In this document: positions 26,615 through 35,443 of the stretch, in pieces
How positions within the stretch are numbered: the stretch's first letter is position 1
Layout: every line of letters starts with the position of its first letter
Assembly (NCBI RefSeq): GCF_001238275.1
Contig: NZ_LGTB01000011.1
Location: 124,001 to 188,000 of the forward strand
DNA length: 64,000 nucleotides
Source of the DNA: Bradyrhizobium viridifuturi
GTDB taxonomy: Bacteria; Pseudomonadota; Alphaproteobacteria; Rhizobiales; Xanthobacteraceae
Direction of reading: 5' to 3'
Notes under the pieces: model-generated
Databases searched by the model: none
Told to the model about the DNA's origin: nothing
The model's input: only the letters and a program-made list of their open reading frames with translations
Position numbers and translations under genes: made by a program

Positions 26615-26993
26615 GACGGCAGCCGCCGCTGCCTGTTTTCGATCCGGCCCGCGCTCGTTCGTAGATTTGGATCATAGCACTATGACGGAGGCGCTTGCAT
26701 CCTCTTCGTCAGGTTCCCGACGCGCTGCTGCTCGTCCGGCCCACCTCGCTGCAGACGATTTTGGCGCCGATCGGTACAGGTCGTGATCGGCGCGGTGGGG
26801 CATTGGAGGCGCACTTACAGAATCATCACGTCCGCTCTGCCTCGCGTGGCGACGTCAAGGCGCACGCGTCTATGCGTCGGCCCTGGGCCAAAAGCCATCG
26901 TTCGCGGAAAATGCACACAAATCGACTTTTTGCCTTTACCGTCATTTCAAGTCTACGTTGCTAGACCCATGATGCAACCAGCGGGCCGCATGC
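26615..26993. other. Intergenic, nothing identified
   Basis: Divergent promoter region between the binding-protein gene (-) and the hypothetical gene at 26994 (+). It is more AT-rich near 26930-26960, but no dyad or defined promoter was recognised. Confidence 0.4.
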
Positions 26994-27668
26994 GTGAACA
27001 ACAATTCCAATTCGTCGGCCTTTGACTCCCGTCAGCTCTGCCTCTGGCTCGCGACCCTTTCGCCCGGCGATCTGTCCGTAAATGAAGGCGCGGCGGCACG
27101 CCCCGGTAGCGCGATGATCACATCGGTGGGGAGCCACAATGATGTGCTGTGGTCGCAGATGGAACGCGCAGACTGGACACAACGGATCGCAGTCGACGAC
27201 GTGCCCATGGCGCACCTGGCAAGCAGTTACACCTTCACTGAGGCGGGCGCGCGCGCCGTGCGGACCGCACTTGCCGAGCTTGTCAGCCGAAAAGTGCAGC
27301 TCATGAGGAACGTCAAGGGCTTCGACGCTAGCGCGCCGGAACGCGTGAGGCAGCTGTGCGGTGTCTTCAGTTGGCTGGGCCTGAGAACAATTTCCCAACT
27401 AACGCTTGCGCAGGAAGCGAAGCCCAGGACCAGTGAAGCCCAGGCTCGGCAGCGCGACTGCATCCTGGCACTGGAAGATATCCGTAAGGGTGTTTCAATG
27501 GCTGGACTGTACATCGCCGAGGCCATTTCGCGTGGTCCCGACAGCGATGTTGGCCAGGACTGCCTCGAGCGGACTACCAAAGGCCTGCGCTATGCAGAGC
27601 AATGTCTGATGGAATGGACGGCCGAGATGTATGCCGAGCGTCCCGGCAAACCCTCACTGCTGTCCTGA
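26994..27668 (+). CDS. Hypothetical protein, possible winged-helix segment
   Basis: A 224-residue soluble protein starting with GTG. Around residues 45-95 the run TSVGSHNDVLWSQMERADW, followed by SSYTFTEAGARAVRTALAEL, resembles the recognition helix and wing of a small winged-helix domain. The second half is helical (RQRDCILALEDIRKGVSMAGLY). Not a named family. It ends a few bases before the convergent CPBP protease gene. A DNA-binding role is a weak inference. Confidence 0.6.
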   Translation: MNNNSNSSAFDSRQLCLWLATLSPGDLSVNEGAAARPGSAMITSVGSHNDVLWSQMERADWTQRIAVDDVPMAHLASSYTFTEAGARAVRTALAELVSRKVQLMRNVKGFDASAPERVRQLCGVFSWLGLRTISQLTLAQEAKPRTSEAQARQRDCILALEDIRKGVSMAGLYIAEAISRGPDSDVGQDCLERTTKGLRYAEQCLMEWTAEMYAERPGKPSLLS

Positions 27669-27673
27669 GCCGA

Positions 27674-28465
27674 TCAGCCCGCCAGCCACCAGGTCTGGAT
27701 CGTCGCGGCAAAATTGTTCAGCCCGTGCAGCAGGATGGTCAGCCAGGTCGAGCCGGTGCGGAAGCGCAGATAGCCGAACAGGAGCCCGATCGTCAGCACC
27801 TGGCAGAGGAAGAACCAGTCGTACTGCAGGTGCATCACCGTCCACACGAGCGACGACAACAGGATCGCGCCATACGGGCCGAGCCTGGATTCCGACCAGC
27901 CGCGATAGAGCCAGCCGCGCGCGAACAGTTCCTCCCAAAGCGGCGCGGCCACGGCGAAAGCGATCACCAGGAGCCACAGCGCGCTGTGCTCCTGTGCCGA
28001 TTTCAACACGTCGCCCATGAAGCCAGGCGTCACCTCGCGGCCTGCGGCGCGGGACACCATGTCCCAGGCGCCGACCAGCACGACGAGCGCGACGATGCCG
28101 ATGATCACGTTCCTCCACGACGTACCGCGCAGCCCGAGATAATCGGCGAACGAAATCCGGGTCCGGCGGATCGCGAACCACAGCACCAGCAGCACCATCG
28201 GCAGGCCGGCGAGGACCGAGAGCGAGATCGTCAGGCCGTCGGCGACCACATGGGTGATGCCGGCCGCCGACAATTCGCCGCCCTGCGCGATGATGCGCCA
28301 GACGATGACGGCGACCTGGCCGACGAACATCGCGGCGAAGATCAAAAAGCCCCACACCGCGGTGCCCCAGAACTTCCAGACCCGCGGGGGACGCGGCGGT
28401 GGCTCGAGGGAGGCCGGCGGATTATCGGGATTGAGAGCGTCCATCGGCAAACCTTCATGGTTCAT
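27674..28465 (-). CDS. CPBP-family intramembrane metalloprotease
   Basis: A 263-residue Rce1/CAAX-like membrane protein. Several helices are followed by the family motifs: APLWEELFARGWLYRGW (motif 1, EExxxR), WTVMHLQYDW (motif 2, with His) and LLHGLNNFAA (motif 3, HxxxN). The N-terminus is proline-rich and cytosolic. Its ATG overlaps the acyl-CoA dehydrogenase stop by four bases, indicating co-translation. Bacterial CPBP members often handle peptides or toxins; the substrate here is unknown. Confidence 0.9.
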   Translation of the reverse strand: MNHEGLPMDALNPDNPPASLEPPPRPPRVWKFWGTAVWGFLIFAAMFVGQVAVIVWRIIAQGGELSAAGITHVVADGLTISLSVLAGLPMVLLVLWFAIRRTRISFADYLGLRGTSWRNVIIGIVALVVLVGAWDMVSRAAGREVTPGFMGDVLKSAQEHSALWLLVIAFAVAAPLWEELFARGWLYRGWSESRLGPYGAILLSSLVWTVMHLQYDWFFLCQVLTIGLLFGYLRFRTGSTWLTILLHGLNNFAATIQTWWLAG

Positions 28466-30105
28466 GGCAACGCCCGCGCCAGCAGCGCGCGCTGATCGGC
28501 ATCGGATAGGTCCACCGCGCCGTACATGCCGGCGTGGCGTTCGGCAAGCCTTGTCGCCGCAAACAATTCGGCATTGTCAGGCGAAACCTGGTTGAGCGCC
28601 GCTGACGCCGCCAGCAGCGCCAACTGCTCGACCGCAAGCCGCGCGATGCGCTCGCTGTCCGGGCGGCGGAACGCTCGACCGATCGACGCAACGGCCTCTG
28701 TGGCACCCGGCAGACCCTTGGTCTCATCGGCGAGCGCACGCAACACGGCGAGCGCGGCATCGGCCTCGCGGCCGAGTGCGCGCAGCACGTCGAGGCACAT
28801 CACATTCCCCGAGCCTTCCCAGATCGCGTTGACCGGCGATTCCCGATAGTGCCGCGCCAGAATGCCCTCCTCGACATAGCCATTGCCGCCGAGGCACTCC
28901 ATCGCCTCATAGAGGAAGCCGGGCGCGCTCTTGCAGGTCCAGTATTTGATCGCCGGCGTCAGCAGCCGCATATAGGCGGCCTCGCCCGCATCGGCTCCTG
29001 CGCGGTCGAAGGCGCGGCAGAGCCGCATCACCAGCGCGACCGACGCCTCGACATGCAGCGCCATGTCGGACAGCACCGCCTGCATCAACGGCTGGTCGGC
29101 GAGATGCTTCTGGAACACGCTGCGGTGCCGCGCATGATTGAGCGCATGCGCAAGCCCCGAGCGCATCAGGCCTGCGGATGCGATCGCGCAATCCTGCCGC
29201 GTCAGCTGCACCATCTGGATGATGGTGCGGATGCCCTTGCCCTCCTCGCCGATCAACTCGGCATGAGCGCCGTGGAATTCGACCTCGGACGAGGCGTTGG
29301 AGCGGTTGCCGAGCTTGTCCTTCAGGCGCTGGAAGTGGATCGCGTTGACGGTGCCGTCGGGCGCAAAGCGCGGCATGAAGAAACAGCTCAGACCGTCGTT
29401 CGCTTGCGCCAGCACCAGGAACGCGTCGCACATCGGCGCCGACATGAACCATTTGTGCCCGGTGATGCGCCAGGCGTCGCCATCGCGCTCGGCGCGCGTC
29501 ATGTTGGCGCGCACATCGGTGCCGCCCTGCTTCTCCGTCATGCCCATGCCGAGCGTCATGCCGCGCTTGGTCCACCACGGCGCGAAGCTCGGGTCATACG
29601 CGCGCGTGCCGATCACCGGCATCGTCTTCGCCAGAATGTCCGGCTGCGAAGCCAGCGCCGCGACCGAAGCGCGCGTCATCGTGATCGGACAAAGGTGGCC
29701 AGTCTCGACCTGGGAAGCGATGTAGAATCTCGCCGCGCGCACTACCTCGGCCGCGCCGCCGGCCGGCTTGCCGTCCGCAGCCCAGGTCGAATTGTGCACC
29801 CCGGCATGGGCGGAATGCGCCATCAGCTCGTGATAGGCCGGATGAAACTCAACCTCGTCGCGGCGATTACCCCTGGCATCGAAGGTGCGCAGCTTCGGCG
29901 TGCTCTCGTTGGCGACGCGGCCGCGCTCGGCCATGACAGCGGAGCCCCAATGCTTGCCGAAATCGGAGAGCTCAGCTGACGCCGACGCCCCGCCATTGGC
30001 GGCCACCGCGGCCAAGAGCGGCGCATCGGTCGAGAACAGGTCGATGTTCTCAAACGGCGGCGATTGGTTCAGCACGTCGTGGGTGGCGAACGGAGCCTGC
30101 GTCAT
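28462..30105 (-). CDS. Acyl-CoA dehydrogenase, AidB-like subfamily
   Basis: A 547-residue flavoprotein, longer than the usual ~390-residue acyl-CoA dehydrogenase. It has the extra N-terminal region seen in AidB (VLNQSPPFENIDLFSTDAPL). Core motifs are CPITMTRASVAALASQPD, MGMTEKQGGTDVRANMTRAE for FAD contact, HKWFMSAPMCDAFLVLAQ, and YEAMECLGGNGYVEEGILARHYRE near the active site. Could act in fatty-acid oxidation or, like AidB, in the alkylation response. It starts the operon that continues into the CPBP gene. Confidence 0.93.
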   Translation of the reverse strand: MTQAPFATHDVLNQSPPFENIDLFSTDAPLLAAVAANGGASASAELSDFGKHWGSAVMAERGRVANESTPKLRTFDARGNRRDEVEFHPAYHELMAHSAHAGVHNSTWAADGKPAGGAAEVVRAARFYIASQVETGHLCPITMTRASVAALASQPDILAKTMPVIGTRAYDPSFAPWWTKRGMTLGMGMTEKQGGTDVRANMTRAERDGDAWRITGHKWFMSAPMCDAFLVLAQANDGLSCFFMPRFAPDGTVNAIHFQRLKDKLGNRSNASSEVEFHGAHAELIGEEGKGIRTIIQMVQLTRQDCAIASAGLMRSGLAHALNHARHRSVFQKHLADQPLMQAVLSDMALHVEASVALVMRLCRAFDRAGADAGEAAYMRLLTPAIKYWTCKSAPGFLYEAMECLGGNGYVEEGILARHYRESPVNAIWEGSGNVMCLDVLRALGREADAALAVLRALADETKGLPGATEAVASIGRAFRRPDSERIARLAVEQLALLAASAALNQVSPDNAELFAATRLAERHAGMYGAVDLSDADQRALLARALP

Positions 30106-30240
30106 GGTCTCCTCGGGATGGTCTTTCTGCGCGCATAGTACCCGGACAACTGGCCTGCTCCGGTCGGGGATCGCGGCAGCTGGAATCGTGGAATAATAAG
30201 CCCGCGCGCCGGCGCGGGGCAGCGAAAAATGCGCACTCGG

Positions 30241-30693
30241 CTAGATGCTTCCGTGGCTCGGCGCGTGGCGGCCGAGCTTAAGATCCAGCCAGTCGTTGGC
30301 GCGGGTCTTGTTGGCGTCGTTGCGGGACGCCTGGACGGGGAAGATGTCGCCGGCGTGCAGCGGCCGGTCGTCGGGATAGGCCGCCATCTGCAGATTCGAC
30401 TCATGCGTCGCCCCGTCCGCCGGGGAGATATAGGCAAACCGGATCTCGATCTTGTGCTTGATGTCGTAGCCCTGCCATTTCGGATGGTTGCGCGCCAGAA
30501 GCTCGGTTAGTTCGCACGGCAGCAGATCGGACGTCGAGCTCCGATTTCCCTCCGTCTTTTCCAGATAGCATTGCTCCTTGACGCTGCTGACGCGGGCGTC
30601 GATCGGGCGGAAGTTCACCCGCTTGTCGAACTCGCGATAGGCATAGAAGCCGGCAAGGCTGATGGCGATCATCCCGTAGACGCCGATACGCAT
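30241..30693 (-). CDS. Small single-pass membrane protein, member 1 of a tandem paralogue pair
   Basis: A 150-residue protein with a short N-terminal membrane anchor (MRIGVYGMIAISLAGFYAY). The soluble domain has VKEQCYLEKTEGNRSSTSDLLPCELTELL, HPKWQGYDIKHKIEIRFAYISP and AYPDDRPLHAGDIFPVQAS. The next gene upstream (30720-31133) shares the whole plan, including QCYLEK, HPKWQGYD, HKIE and AGD-FPV. The two conserved cysteines suggest a disulfide in the periplasm. The frame upstream of 30693 is non-coding. Function unknown. Confidence 0.72.
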   Translation of the reverse strand: MRIGVYGMIAISLAGFYAYREFDKRVNFRPIDARVSSVKEQCYLEKTEGNRSSTSDLLPCELTELLARNHPKWQGYDIKHKIEIRFAYISPADGATHESNLQMAAYPDDRPLHAGDIFPVQASRNDANKTRANDWLDLKLGRHAPSHGSI

Positions 30694-30719
30694 GACGAGC
30701 TCCCAAACCGCCGCGATGA

Positions 30720-31133
30720 TCAGATCATGCGCGTCTTGTCCGCCTTGGTCTTGGAGGCCAGGACCGGAAACATGTCGCCGGCGCGCAGCGGCTTGCCGTT
30801 CGGGAAGTAGGACATCTGCAGGCTCGACTGATGCGAGACGCCGTCGACCGGCGAGACGTAGACCACGCGAACCTCGATCTTGTGCCTCAGGTCGTAGCCC
30901 TGCCACTTCGGATGCTCCTTGCGGAGCAACTCGGCAACCTCACAACGGGTCAGGTCAGAGGTCCACGTCGTCTTGGTGATGACGCCGCGCTCGACCTTTT
31001 CCAGATAGCATTGCTCGTTGACGGCACTGATGCGTGCATCGACACGCTGATAATTCGCGCCCTTGTCGTATTGATCGTAGATCGCGATGCCGGCGGCGCC
31101 GACGGCAATAAGTGCAAAGGCTGCTAAACGCAT
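30720..31133 (-). CDS. Small single-pass membrane protein, member 2 of a tandem paralogue pair
   Basis: A 137-residue paralogue of the downstream gene: N-terminal anchor MRLAAFALIAVGAAGIAIYDQY, then INEQCYLEK-like (VNEQCYLEKVERG), TRCEVAELLRKEHPKWQGYDLRHKIEVRVVYVSP and GKPLRAGDMFPVLAS. It ends about 17 residues earlier than its partner. The 26-base gap and shared strand imply an operon made by duplication. Function unknown; a periplasmic domain on a membrane stalk is the visible design. Confidence 0.75.
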   Translation of the reverse strand: MRLAAFALIAVGAAGIAIYDQYDKGANYQRVDARISAVNEQCYLEKVERGVITKTTWTSDLTRCEVAELLRKEHPKWQGYDLRHKIEVRVVYVSPVDGVSHQSSLQMSYFPNGKPLRAGDMFPVLASKTKADKTRMI

Positions 31134-31261
31134 GCTTCGTGCTCCCGCAATGCCCGCACCTCACACGGCCACAATTAAAGAGTGTTGAAACGGCATTCAG
31201 CCACTTATGCGATGGCAAGCTTTGTCTTGCCGGAATGCCTCGGATTTGAGGAAAACCGGCG

Positions 31262-32029
31262 CTAGTGCCCGCGTGTGATCGGGAAATCGTAGGCCGAGCC
31301 ACCGGTCCCCGGCAGCGAAAAGTGCCACCACTCCTTTGAATAATTCACAAATCCCTGCCCGGCCATCGCCGCGACCAGCCTCGCCCGCCAGCGCTTCTGC
31401 GCCGGCGTGATCGAGCCGGTGGCGGTGTGGGCCTTGATATCGGAACAGTCATAGCCGGTGCCCATGTCGACGCTGCCCTCCGGGGCACGAGCTGTGGCCG
31501 GCGCAGTGCAGTCGGCATAGTCCTTGACCGGATCGAACTTGCGCGAATTGTCGGCGCCAAGATCGACCAGCGTGAGATCGACGGCAGACCCGGTCGAATG
31601 ACCGGAATGGGTGGCGATATAGCCGAGGCGGAACAAATTCACCTTCGAGAATGCTGGGTTGTAGCGCCGTTCGGCGGCGGTCTCCTTGCCGTTCCGCGAC
31701 CACGCCACCATGTCGGCGACCGCGCGGGCGGGCCGGTAGCAGTCGAACATCTTCAGCGACAGTCGTTGCCGCGCCAACTCCTGCTGCACGGCCTTGAGGC
31801 GCAACCCCACCTCCCGCTTCACCACGCATTCCGCGGCGCCGTAGCCCGCGATCGGCCGCCCCATGAAGTTGTTCGCACCGGCGTAGCGGATGTCCTGGAT
31901 GATGGTCGGGTCGATGTCGCGGAGAAATACGAAGTCGCCCGGCAGGCCCTGAGCGAGCGCCGGCCAGATCAGGCCCGCAACAGCGACGGCGATCACGACA
32001 ATTTTCACGAGCGCACGCTCCGGCGTCAT
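31262..32029 (-). CDS. D-alanyl-D-alanine dipeptidase-like protein (M15, VanX/DdpX type)
   Basis: A 255-residue exported zinc peptidase. The signal segment is VVIAVAVAGLIWPALA. The metal and active-site motif is SGHSTGSAVD at residues 142-151 (His144, Asp151), and the third zinc ligand plus catalytic Glu come from KEWWHF near the C-terminus. FDCYRPARAVADM carries the conserved Arg. It would cleave D-Ala-D-Ala from peptidoglycan precursors or turnover products. It is not next to vancomycin-resistance genes, so recycling is more likely than resistance. Confidence 0.9.
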   Translation of the reverse strand: MTPERALVKIVVIAVAVAGLIWPALAQGLPGDFVFLRDIDPTIIQDIRYAGANNFMGRPIAGYGAAECVVKREVGLRLKAVQQELARQRLSLKMFDCYRPARAVADMVAWSRNGKETAAERRYNPAFSKVNLFRLGYIATHSGHSTGSAVDLTLVDLGADNSRKFDPVKDYADCTAPATARAPEGSVDMGTGYDCSDIKAHTATGSITPAQKRWRARLVAAMAGQGFVNYSKEWWHFSLPGTGGSAYDFPITRGH

Positions 32030-32215
32030 CGCCGGGTTGATCCCCGGCCCTCCAGTTCTTGTTCCGGAAACACCTGCAAAAGCAAGGCGCGGATGCCCCG
32101 CGGAAGCCCGGTCGTGGCGGCCGGGAAACCCTGCCGCATCTTACTCGGGGAAAACTCCTGAGGGCCCTCTTCGCGCTTGCCCCACCGGCCATCCGCGCCT
32201 ATAGCTCTGGCTTTA

Positions 32216-33169
32216 ATGACCCCATCATTGAAATCGACTTTTGTCCTTGGTCACCGGCATCTGCTGGGCATCGAGGGCCTTTCCGCCGACGACATCACGG
32301 GCCTGCTCGACCTCTCCGAGGAGTACGTCGAGCTCAACCGCCAGGTCGACAAGAAACGCGCCAGTCTGCGCGGCCGCACCCAGGTCAATCTGTTCTTCGA
32401 GGCCTCGACCCGGACCCAGTCCTCGTTCGAGATCGCCGGAAAACGCCTGGGCGCCGACGTCATGAACATGTCGGTGTCATCGATGTCGACCCGCAAGGGC
32501 GAGACCTTGATGGACACCGCGGTGACCTTGAACGCGATGCATCCCGACATCCTGGTGGTGCGCCACCATGCCTCCGGCGCGGTCGAGCTCTTGGCGCGCA
32601 AGGTTGACGGTTCCGTGATCAATGCCGGCGACGGCAGCCACGAGCACCCGACCCAGGCCCTGCTCGATGCACTGACCATCCGCCGCAACAAGGGCCGGCT
32701 CGAGGGGCTCACGATCGCGATCTGCGGCGACGTGCTGCATTCGCGCGTGGCGCGCTCCAACATCTTCCTGCTCAACACGATGGGCGCCCGCGTCCGCGTG
32801 GTGGCGCCTTCCACATTGCTGCCGCCCGGCATCGAGCGGATGGGCGTCGAGGTCGCTCGCGACATGCGCGAGGGGCTGAACGGCGCCGACATCGTGATGA
32901 TGCTGCGGCTGCAGCGCGAGCGCATGAACGGCTCCTTCGTGCCGTCGTCGGGCGAATATTTCCACTATTTCGGCCTCGACCAGAAGAAGCTCGGCTATGC
33001 CAAGCCGGACGCGCTGGTGATGCATCCGGGCCCGATGAACCGCGGTGTCGAGATCGACACCTTCGTCGCCGACGGCGCGCAGTCGCTGATCCGTGAACAA
33101 GTTGAAATGGGTGTGGCAGTGCGCATGGCGGTGCTGGAAGCGCTCGCCCGCAACCTGCCGAACGCGTGA
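32216..33169 (+). CDS. pyrB: Aspartate carbamoyltransferase catalytic subunit
   Basis: Second step of pyrimidine synthesis, carbamoyl phosphate plus aspartate to carbamoyl aspartate. The 317 residues contain [13 protein letters not shown] (carbamoyl-phosphate loop, residues 61-73), [23 protein letters not shown] and [14 protein letters not shown] 32216 gives the usual length; the longer frame starting at 32177 is not favoured. It is followed within a few bases by the dihydroorotase-like gene, a pairing known to form a complex in many bacteria. Confidence 0.96.
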   Translation: MTPSLKSTFVLGHRHLLGIEGLSADDITGLLDLSEEYVELNRQVDKKRASLRGRTQVNLFFEASTRTQSSFEIAGKRLGADVMNMSVSSMSTRKGETLMDTAVTLNAMHPDILVVRHHASGAVELLARKVDGSVINAGDGSHEHPTQALLDALTIRRNKGRLEGLTIAICGDVLHSRVARSNIFLLNTMGARVRVVAPSTLLPPGIERMGVEVARDMREGLNGADIVMMLRLQRERMNGSFVPSSGEYFHYFGLDQKKLGYAKPDALVMHPGPMNRGVEIDTFVADGAQSLIREQVEMGVAVRMAVLEALARNLPNA

Positions 33170-33174
33170 GACCG

Positions 33175-34475
33175 ATGCTGACCGATCGCCGCCCCATCCT
33201 GCTCGCCAACGCCCGTGTCATCGATCCGTCGCGCGACTTCGACGGTCCGGGCGACGTCCTGATCGCCGACGGCGTGATCCGTGACGCCAAGCGCGGCATC
33301 GGTGCCGCCGGTGTCCCCGAAGGCACCGACATCGTCAACTGCGCCGGCAAGATCGTGGCCCCGGGCCTGATCGACATGCGCGCCTTCGTCGGCGAACCCG
33401 GCGCCAGTCATCGCGAGACCTTCGCCTCCGCCAGCCAGGCCGCGGCCGCCGGCGGCATCACCACCATCATCTGCCAGCCCGACACCTCGCCGGTGATCGA
33501 CAATTCGGCGACCGTCGACTTCGTGCTGCGCCGCGCCCGCGACACCGCGATCGTCAACATCCATCCGATGGCGGCGCTGACCAAGGGCATGCAGGGCCAC
33601 GAGATGACCGAGATCGGCCTGCTCAAGGCCGCTGGTGCCGTGGCCTTCACCGACGGCGACCGCAGCGTCACCAACGCCCAGGTGATGCGGCGCGCGCTGA
33701 CCTATGCCCGCGATTTCGATGCGCTGATCGTGCATCACACCGAGACCCGCATCTGGTCGGCGAAGGCGTCATGAACGAAGGCGAGTTCGCCACCCGGCTC
33801 GGCCTCGCCGGCATCCCGACCGCCGCCGAGTCGATCATGCTCGAGCGCGACATGCGGCTCGCAGGCCTGACCGGCGGGCGCTATCACGCGGCGTCGCTGA
33901 CCTCGACCGAGTCGCTGGAGATCCTCAAGCGCGCCCGCGACGCCGGCCACAACGTCTCGGCCTCGGTCTCGATCAACCATGTGACGCTGAACGAGAACGA
34001 CATCGGCCCCTACCGCACCTTCCTCAAGCTGGCGCCGCCGCTGCGCACCGAGGACGACCGCCGGGCGCTGGTCGCGGCGCTGGCCTCCGGGCTGATCGAC
34101 GTCGTGATGAGCGATCACAATCCGCAGGACGTCGAGGTCAAGCGGCTGCCGTTCGCGGAAGCGGCCAGCGGCGCGGTCGGCCTGCAGACCATGCTGCCGG
34201 CGGCGCTCCGGCTGATCCACAATGGCGAGATGGAGTTCAAGACGCTGATCCGGGCGATGTCGACCCGGCCGGCGGAACTGCTTGGCCTGCCCGGCGGCAC
34301 GCTGCGCGCCGGCGCCCCGGCCGACGTGATCGTGATCGACGCCGACACCCCCTGGGTGCTCGACCGCGACGACCTCAAATCACTGTGCAAGAACACGCCG
34401 TTCGACGACGCCCGCTTCTCGGGCCGCGTGACGCGGACGATCGTCGGTGGTCGGACGGTTTACGAACACGTCTGA
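33175..34475 (+). CDS. pyrC: Dihydroorotase-like protein lacking the HxH metal motif (PyrC' type), frame broken by an apparent 1-base deletion
   Basis: An amidohydrolase-fold protein of ~430 residues directly after pyrB. The place where active dihydroorotases have DxHxH reads PGLIDMRAFVGEPGASHRET, so two metal-binding histidines are absent. This matches the inactive PyrC' partners that serve as scaffold for PyrB. HHTE...MNEGEFATRLGLAGIP and SDHNPQDVEVKRLPF are otherwise typical. The frame changes after HHTE; one extra G at 33744 gives HHTEDPHLVGEGVMNEGE. A true dihydroorotase should exist elsewhere. Confidence 0.9.
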
Positions 34476-34494
34476 AGCGTTTTCGGAGTGGAAC

Positions 34495-34602
34495 CTAGCG
34501 CGCCGCGAGTTGCGACATCGCCTCCATCGTCGTCCCGACGACGATGGCTGCAACGTAAACGACAAAGAAAACCTGCTCCAGCCGCCTGCGAACAGAAGCC
34601 AT
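34495..34602 (-). CDS. 35-residue single-pass membrane peptide
   Basis: MASVRRRLEQ followed by the hydrophobic span VFFVVYVAAIVVG and a short polar tail. The ATG at 34602 is preceded by GAGGGAGC, a strong ribosome site. It sits on the minus strand between the dihydroorotase-like gene and plsY. Positive-inside charge suggests a cytosolic N-terminus. No known family. Confidence 0.6.
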   Translation of the reverse strand: MASVRRRLEQVFFVVYVAAIVVGTTMEAMSQLAAR

Positions 34603-34707
34603 GATAAGCTCCCTCATTTTCACGGCCATGGTGCGGATTGATGGTTAATATTTCGTTGACGGATTCGTCCAAATTGGATCGGACCGACCGTCCGGGGAGC
34701 CACCGCG

Positions 34708-35304
34708 ATGTCTGCTGACGCGTTCCTGCCGGCCGCCTTGCTGATCGGCTATCTCCTGGGCTCGATCCCGTTCGGCATGATCCTGACGAGGCTCGCCGGT
34801 ACCCAGGATCTGCGCACCGTCGGCTCCGGCAATATCGGCGCCACCAACGTGCTGCGCACCGGCCGCAAGGGCCTCGCCGCGGCGACGCTGATCGGCGACA
34901 TGCTGAAGGGCACAGTTGCCGTCATCATCGCAGGGACGATCGACGGCCCGAATGCGGCCATGCTGGCGGCGCTCGGTGCATTCCTCGGCCACCTCTTCCC
35001 GGTCTGGCTGAAATTCCGCGGCGGCAAGGGTGTCGCGACTTATCTCGGCGTGCTGCTCGGCCTGTTCTGGCCGGCCGCGCTGATCTTTGCTGTGATCTGG
35101 CTCGGCACCGCCTACACCACACGCTACTCGTCGCTGTCGGCGCTGATCGCCGCCTTCGTGACGCCGCTGTTCCTGTGGTTCTTCGGCCACAACGCGCTCG
35201 CCTCGCTGTTCGCCGTGCTGACGCTGTTCTTGTTCTACATGCACCGCGAGAACATCAAGCGCCTGCAGGCCGGCACCGAAGGCAAGATCGGCGAGAAGAA
35301 ATAA
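34708..35304 (+). CDS. plsY: Glycerol-3-phosphate acyltransferase PlsY
   Basis: Inner-membrane enzyme transferring acyl groups from acyl phosphate to glycerol 3-phosphate, the first step of phospholipid synthesis. The 198 residues have the three PlsY motifs: [19 protein letters not shown] with [18 protein letters not shown], then [23 protein letters not shown], and [18 protein letters not shown]. The five-helix pattern and length are normal. It follows pyrBC on the same strand, an arrangement familiar in this family. Confidence 0.96.
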   Translation: MSADAFLPAALLIGYLLGSIPFGMILTRLAGTQDLRTVGSGNIGATNVLRTGRKGLAAATLIGDMLKGTVAVIIAGTIDGPNAAMLAALGAFLGHLFPVWLKFRGGKGVATYLGVLLGLFWPAALIFAVIWLGTAYTTRYSSLSALIAAFVTPLFLWFFGHNALASLFAVLTLFLFYMHRENIKRLQAGTEGKIGEKK

Positions 35305-35307
35305 CCC

Positions 35308-35441
35308 ACTCCGTCATTCCCCGGTGCGCAATTGCGCATCTGAGGGCGATGCGTAGCATCGAACCCGGAATCCATTGGACCGCATGTCTTGCGGAGCGAT
35401 GGATTCCGGGTTCTCGCTTCGCGAGCCCCGGAATGACGAGG
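35308..35441. repeat. REP/BIME-type intergenic palindrome
   Basis: Outer arms GTCATTCCCCGG and CCCCGGAATGAC bracket inner pairs GAACCCGGAATCCATTGG and GATGGATTCCGGGTTC. Located between convergent plsY (+) and amidase (-). The structure is typical of alphaproteobacterial repetitive palindromes. Confidence 0.75.
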
Positions 35442-35443
35442 TC

